Below the pieces are notes generated by a model. The model was not told the DNA's origin. It saw only the letters and a list, made by a program, of their open reading frames with translations, and did not search any database. The translations under genes and the position numbers were made by a program. From positions 1-64,000 of the forward strand of contig CAYWGH010000006.1 of the NCBI GenBank assembly GCA_964457925.1: a stretch of DNA of 64,000 nt, given 5' to 3'. Source of the DNA: Coneutiohabitans sp964457925 (lineage in GTDB: Bacteria > Zhuqueibacterota > Zhuqueibacteria > Zhuqueibacterales > Zhuqueibacteraceae). This document shows, piece after piece, positions 62,119 through 64,000 of this stretch; positions within the stretch are counted from its first letter, which is position 1, and each line of letters begins with the position of its first letter.

Positions 62119-64000
62119 CGGTTGAGCTTGCCAGGGAGCGTCTGAAAAGCGGGCTGCGCAAATGGCGCATGCAACTCGCGCTGCGTTATATTCTTTTCGC
62201 ACTGACCGCGAGCGCGCTGCTCGTCACAAGCATGCGCTTGCTTTGGCCGCTTTCGCCGCAGGTTCATCTCGCTTTCATGTTCCTCATATCTGCCTTCATC
62301 CTGTTGCTGCTGCTGCTGCGCGCACGCACGCGCTTCGCCGATATTGCTGCACTCGCGCGGCATTGTAATCGCGTGTTTCCCGAATTGGAAGAAAGCTGTG
62401 AGCTTGTGCTCAAACCGGAAAATGCACTTTCGGTTTTGGAGCGTTTGCAGCGCCGGCGCGCGCTGCGGGCATTGGACAATATTCCTGCGCAGCAACTTTA
62501 TCCTCGGCAAAACCTGACAACCGGCTGGCTGTGCGCCGCAAGCGCGACATCGCTCGCCATTCTCTTTTTGATTTGGCCGCCTGCGGCATTTTTTGATTCG
62601 ACCACCGGCAACACTTTCGCGAACGCGTCGCCGATGAATGAAGACACGTCTCATTCATCTGGAACTCCGCCGGCGCTGGAAAAAATCGCGGTACGCATTT
62701 CTCCGCCGGACTATACCGGCAAATCTGCGCATGCGCTGGCACAGCTCGATCTGCAAGCGGAGGAGGGCGCGCTGGCATCCTGGGAAATCACCTTCACGCA
62801 ACAACTCAGCTTTGCTCAATTGATTTTCAGCGAAGGCGATACCCTGTCTCTGTCCCCGGTTTCTGAATTTCGCTATTCCGCCAGGCGTGTGCTCACCCAA
62901 ACCGGATTTTATCATCTGGCATTTGGCGCGAGCGAAGCCAATGCGCAAAAATCCGATTATCACAAAATCGAAATCATCAAAGATCAACCGCCGCAAATCA
63001 CATTGGCGCGCCCGGAACAGCGCACCGAACTCGCGCCGGAGGCCCCGCGCAGGCTTGCGGTGCAAGCGACAATTACGGATGATTACGGCATTCATTCGCA
63101 TCGCATTGTCGCCACACTGGCAAAGGGCACGGGCGAGGCGGTCAAATTTCGCGAGCAAATTCTGGCGTTCGATCAGGTTCAAATGAAATCATCGCGCCTG
63201 TTGGAATTGACCACAGAACTTGATTTGCATCAACTCGGCATGGCGCCGGGCGACGAGCTTTATTTTTTTGTGGAGGCGTGGGACAATCGCGCGCCGCAGG
63301 CCCAAAGCAACCGCTCGGAAACATTTTTTATCATGTTACAGGATACCGCGCAGATGACGCTTGCGAGCAACGCCGGACTTTTGATCAATCCGCTGCCGGA
63401 ATACTTTCGCAGCCAGCGGCAAATCATCATTGATACGGAAAAACTGCTGCACGACAAAGCGCAGGTGAGCACAGCCGAGTTCAACCGGCGCTCGAATGAC
63501 ATCGGCATCGATCAAAAACTGCTGCGGCTGCGCTACGGCCAGTTTTTGGGGGAAGAGGCCGAATCGGCTGCGTTCAGCCAGGAAGCCGTGCCGCACAGTT
63601 CCGAGGCCCATGAAGAAGCCGGACACGAGGAAACGGCGCCTTCTCAAGAAAAGGAATCCGCAACAAACCTTGTCGAACAATTCGCGCATTTGCACGATTC
63701 CGAAGAAAACGCGACGCTCTTTGCCGTTTCAATCAAGGCACAACTGAAAGCGGCGTTGGCAGAAATGTGGCAGGCAGAATTGCATTTGCGCACACATCAT
63801 CCGGAGCAGGCCCTGCCGTTTGAATATCGCGCGCTGGCGCTGCTCAAAGACGTGCAGCAACGCGAGCGCGCCTATGTGCAGCGCGTGGGTTTTGAACCCG
63901 CGCCGCTCAAGCCGGAGGAGAAACGTTTGACCGGCGATCTTTCCAAAATTCAAAACCTCAAATCTGCCAAGGAAATGGTGCGCGCTGATCCGTTTGCTGC
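62115..64000 (+). CDS. DUF4175-like membrane protein, 3' end off the window
   Basis: Starts at GTG 62115, overlapping the BatA gene stop (GTGA), and stays open for at least 628 codons to the right edge. Two to three helices near the N-terminus are visible: YILFALTASALLVTSMRLLW, LAFMFLISAFILLLLLLRA and, after a cytoplasmic stretch, LCAASATSLAILFLIW. A long periplasmic region follows with Ig-like strands ('IAVRISPPDYTGK', 'TITDDYGIHSHRIVATL', 'GDELYFFVEAWDNR'), as in DUF4175-type proteins. An acidic Glu/His-rich linker (~residues 490-520) precedes helical sequence. It is translationally coupled to BatA, so the two probably work together at the envelope. Confidence 0.85.
   Translation, partial: MTVELARERLKSGLRKWRMQLALRYILFALTASALLVTSMRLLWPLSPQVHLAFMFLISAFILLLLLLRARTRFADIAALARHCNRVFPELEESCELVLKPENALSVLERLQRRRALRALDNIPAQQLYPRQNLTTGWLCAASATSLAILFLIWPPAAFFDSTTGNTFANASPMNEDTSHSSGTPPALEKIAVRISPPDYTGKSAHALAQLDLQAEEGALASWEITFTQQLSFAQLIFSEGDTLSLSPVSEFRYSARRVLTQTGFYHLAFGASEANAQKSDYHKIEIIKDQPPQITLARPEQRTELAPEAPRRLAVQATITDDYGIHSHRIVATLAKGTGEAVKFREQILAFDQVQMKSSRLLELTTELDLHQLGMAPGDELYFFVEAWDNRAPQAQSNRSETFFIMLQDTAQMTLASNAGLLINPLPEYFRSQRQIIIDTEKLLHDKAQVSTAEFNRRSNDIGIDQKLLRLRYGQFLGEEAESAAFSQEAVPHSSEAHEEAGHEETAPSQEKESATNLVEQFAHLHDSEENATLFAVSIKAQLKAALAEMWQAELHLRTHHPEQALPFEYRALALLKDVQQRERAYVQRVGFEPAPLKPEEKRLTGDLSKIQNLKSAKEMVRADPFA

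Overview
The window is a 64 kb piece of a moderately GC-rich bacterial chromosome. Position 56180-56279 is a run of 100 Ns, so it comes from a draft, probably metagenome-derived, assembly. Three exported proteins end in the Y/F-PNPFN + FlgD-like C-terminal module (type IX secretion 'type A' sorting domain family). Together with the DUF5916, BatA and TPR/ATPase gene types, this points to the FCB superphylum. My best guess is a KSB1/Calditrichota/Zixibacteria-like lineage, which is an inference from gene content only. There are no transposases, phage genes or CRISPR arrays. Mobile-like content is limited to short non-coding repeats.

Layout. 1-540: tRNA-Thr(TGT), tRNA-Tyr(GTA) and tRNA-Gly(TCC) on the minus strand with a clear sigma-70 promoter; this is the usual order ahead of tuf/secE/nusG, which should lie off the left edge. 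1.6-9.0 kb: minus-strand genes for a VOC protein, an exported DUF5916 protein, a 14-repeat WD40 protein, a GT51 transglycosylase and small membrane/exported proteins. 9.8-14.0 kb: regulatory block with a Ser/Thr kinase, a B12-binding-like radical SAM protein and an ECF-type sigma factor. 14.1-16.9 kb: an alkaline-ceramidase-like membrane hydrolase facing a sterol-desaturase-family hydroxylase, then an OmpR-type regulator with an unusual receiver. 17.5-22.6 kb: ABC ATPase, exported amidohydrolase and FtsX-type permease, broken up by repeats.

22.6-30.5 kb is a secretome cluster: two lipoproteins, a metzincin protease, a subtilisin-like protease and an AttH/CrtC-like lipocalin. Two intergenic regions carry the same ~125 bp structured repeat, and terminator-like hairpins sit just upstream of most start codons. 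The metzincin has an in-frame amber codon that cuts off its sorting domain. The subtilisin has a one-base deletion in a C-run at the end of its signal peptide. 31.2-41.7 kb holds one ~3,490-residue mosaic protein (LamG-like, coiled coil, beta/gamma-crystallin, a large unknown domain, six PKD-like repeats) with no visible signal peptide.

41.9-47.1 kb is mainly metabolism: UDP-glucose dehydrogenase + TusA-like, malonyl-CoA-synthetase-like, phosphofructokinase and a DtxR-type regulator. 47.3-53.3 kb: two related small exported proteins followed by a 1,315-residue sorted protein. 53.6-58.6 kb: a sigma-54 activator and a two-gene module (P-loop ATPase + degenerate-NTPase/TPR protein) with its own promoter; this is the best candidate here for an uncharacterised system. 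59.0-64.0 kb: aldehyde dehydrogenase, a BatA-type membrane protein and a DUF4175-like membrane protein that runs off the right edge.
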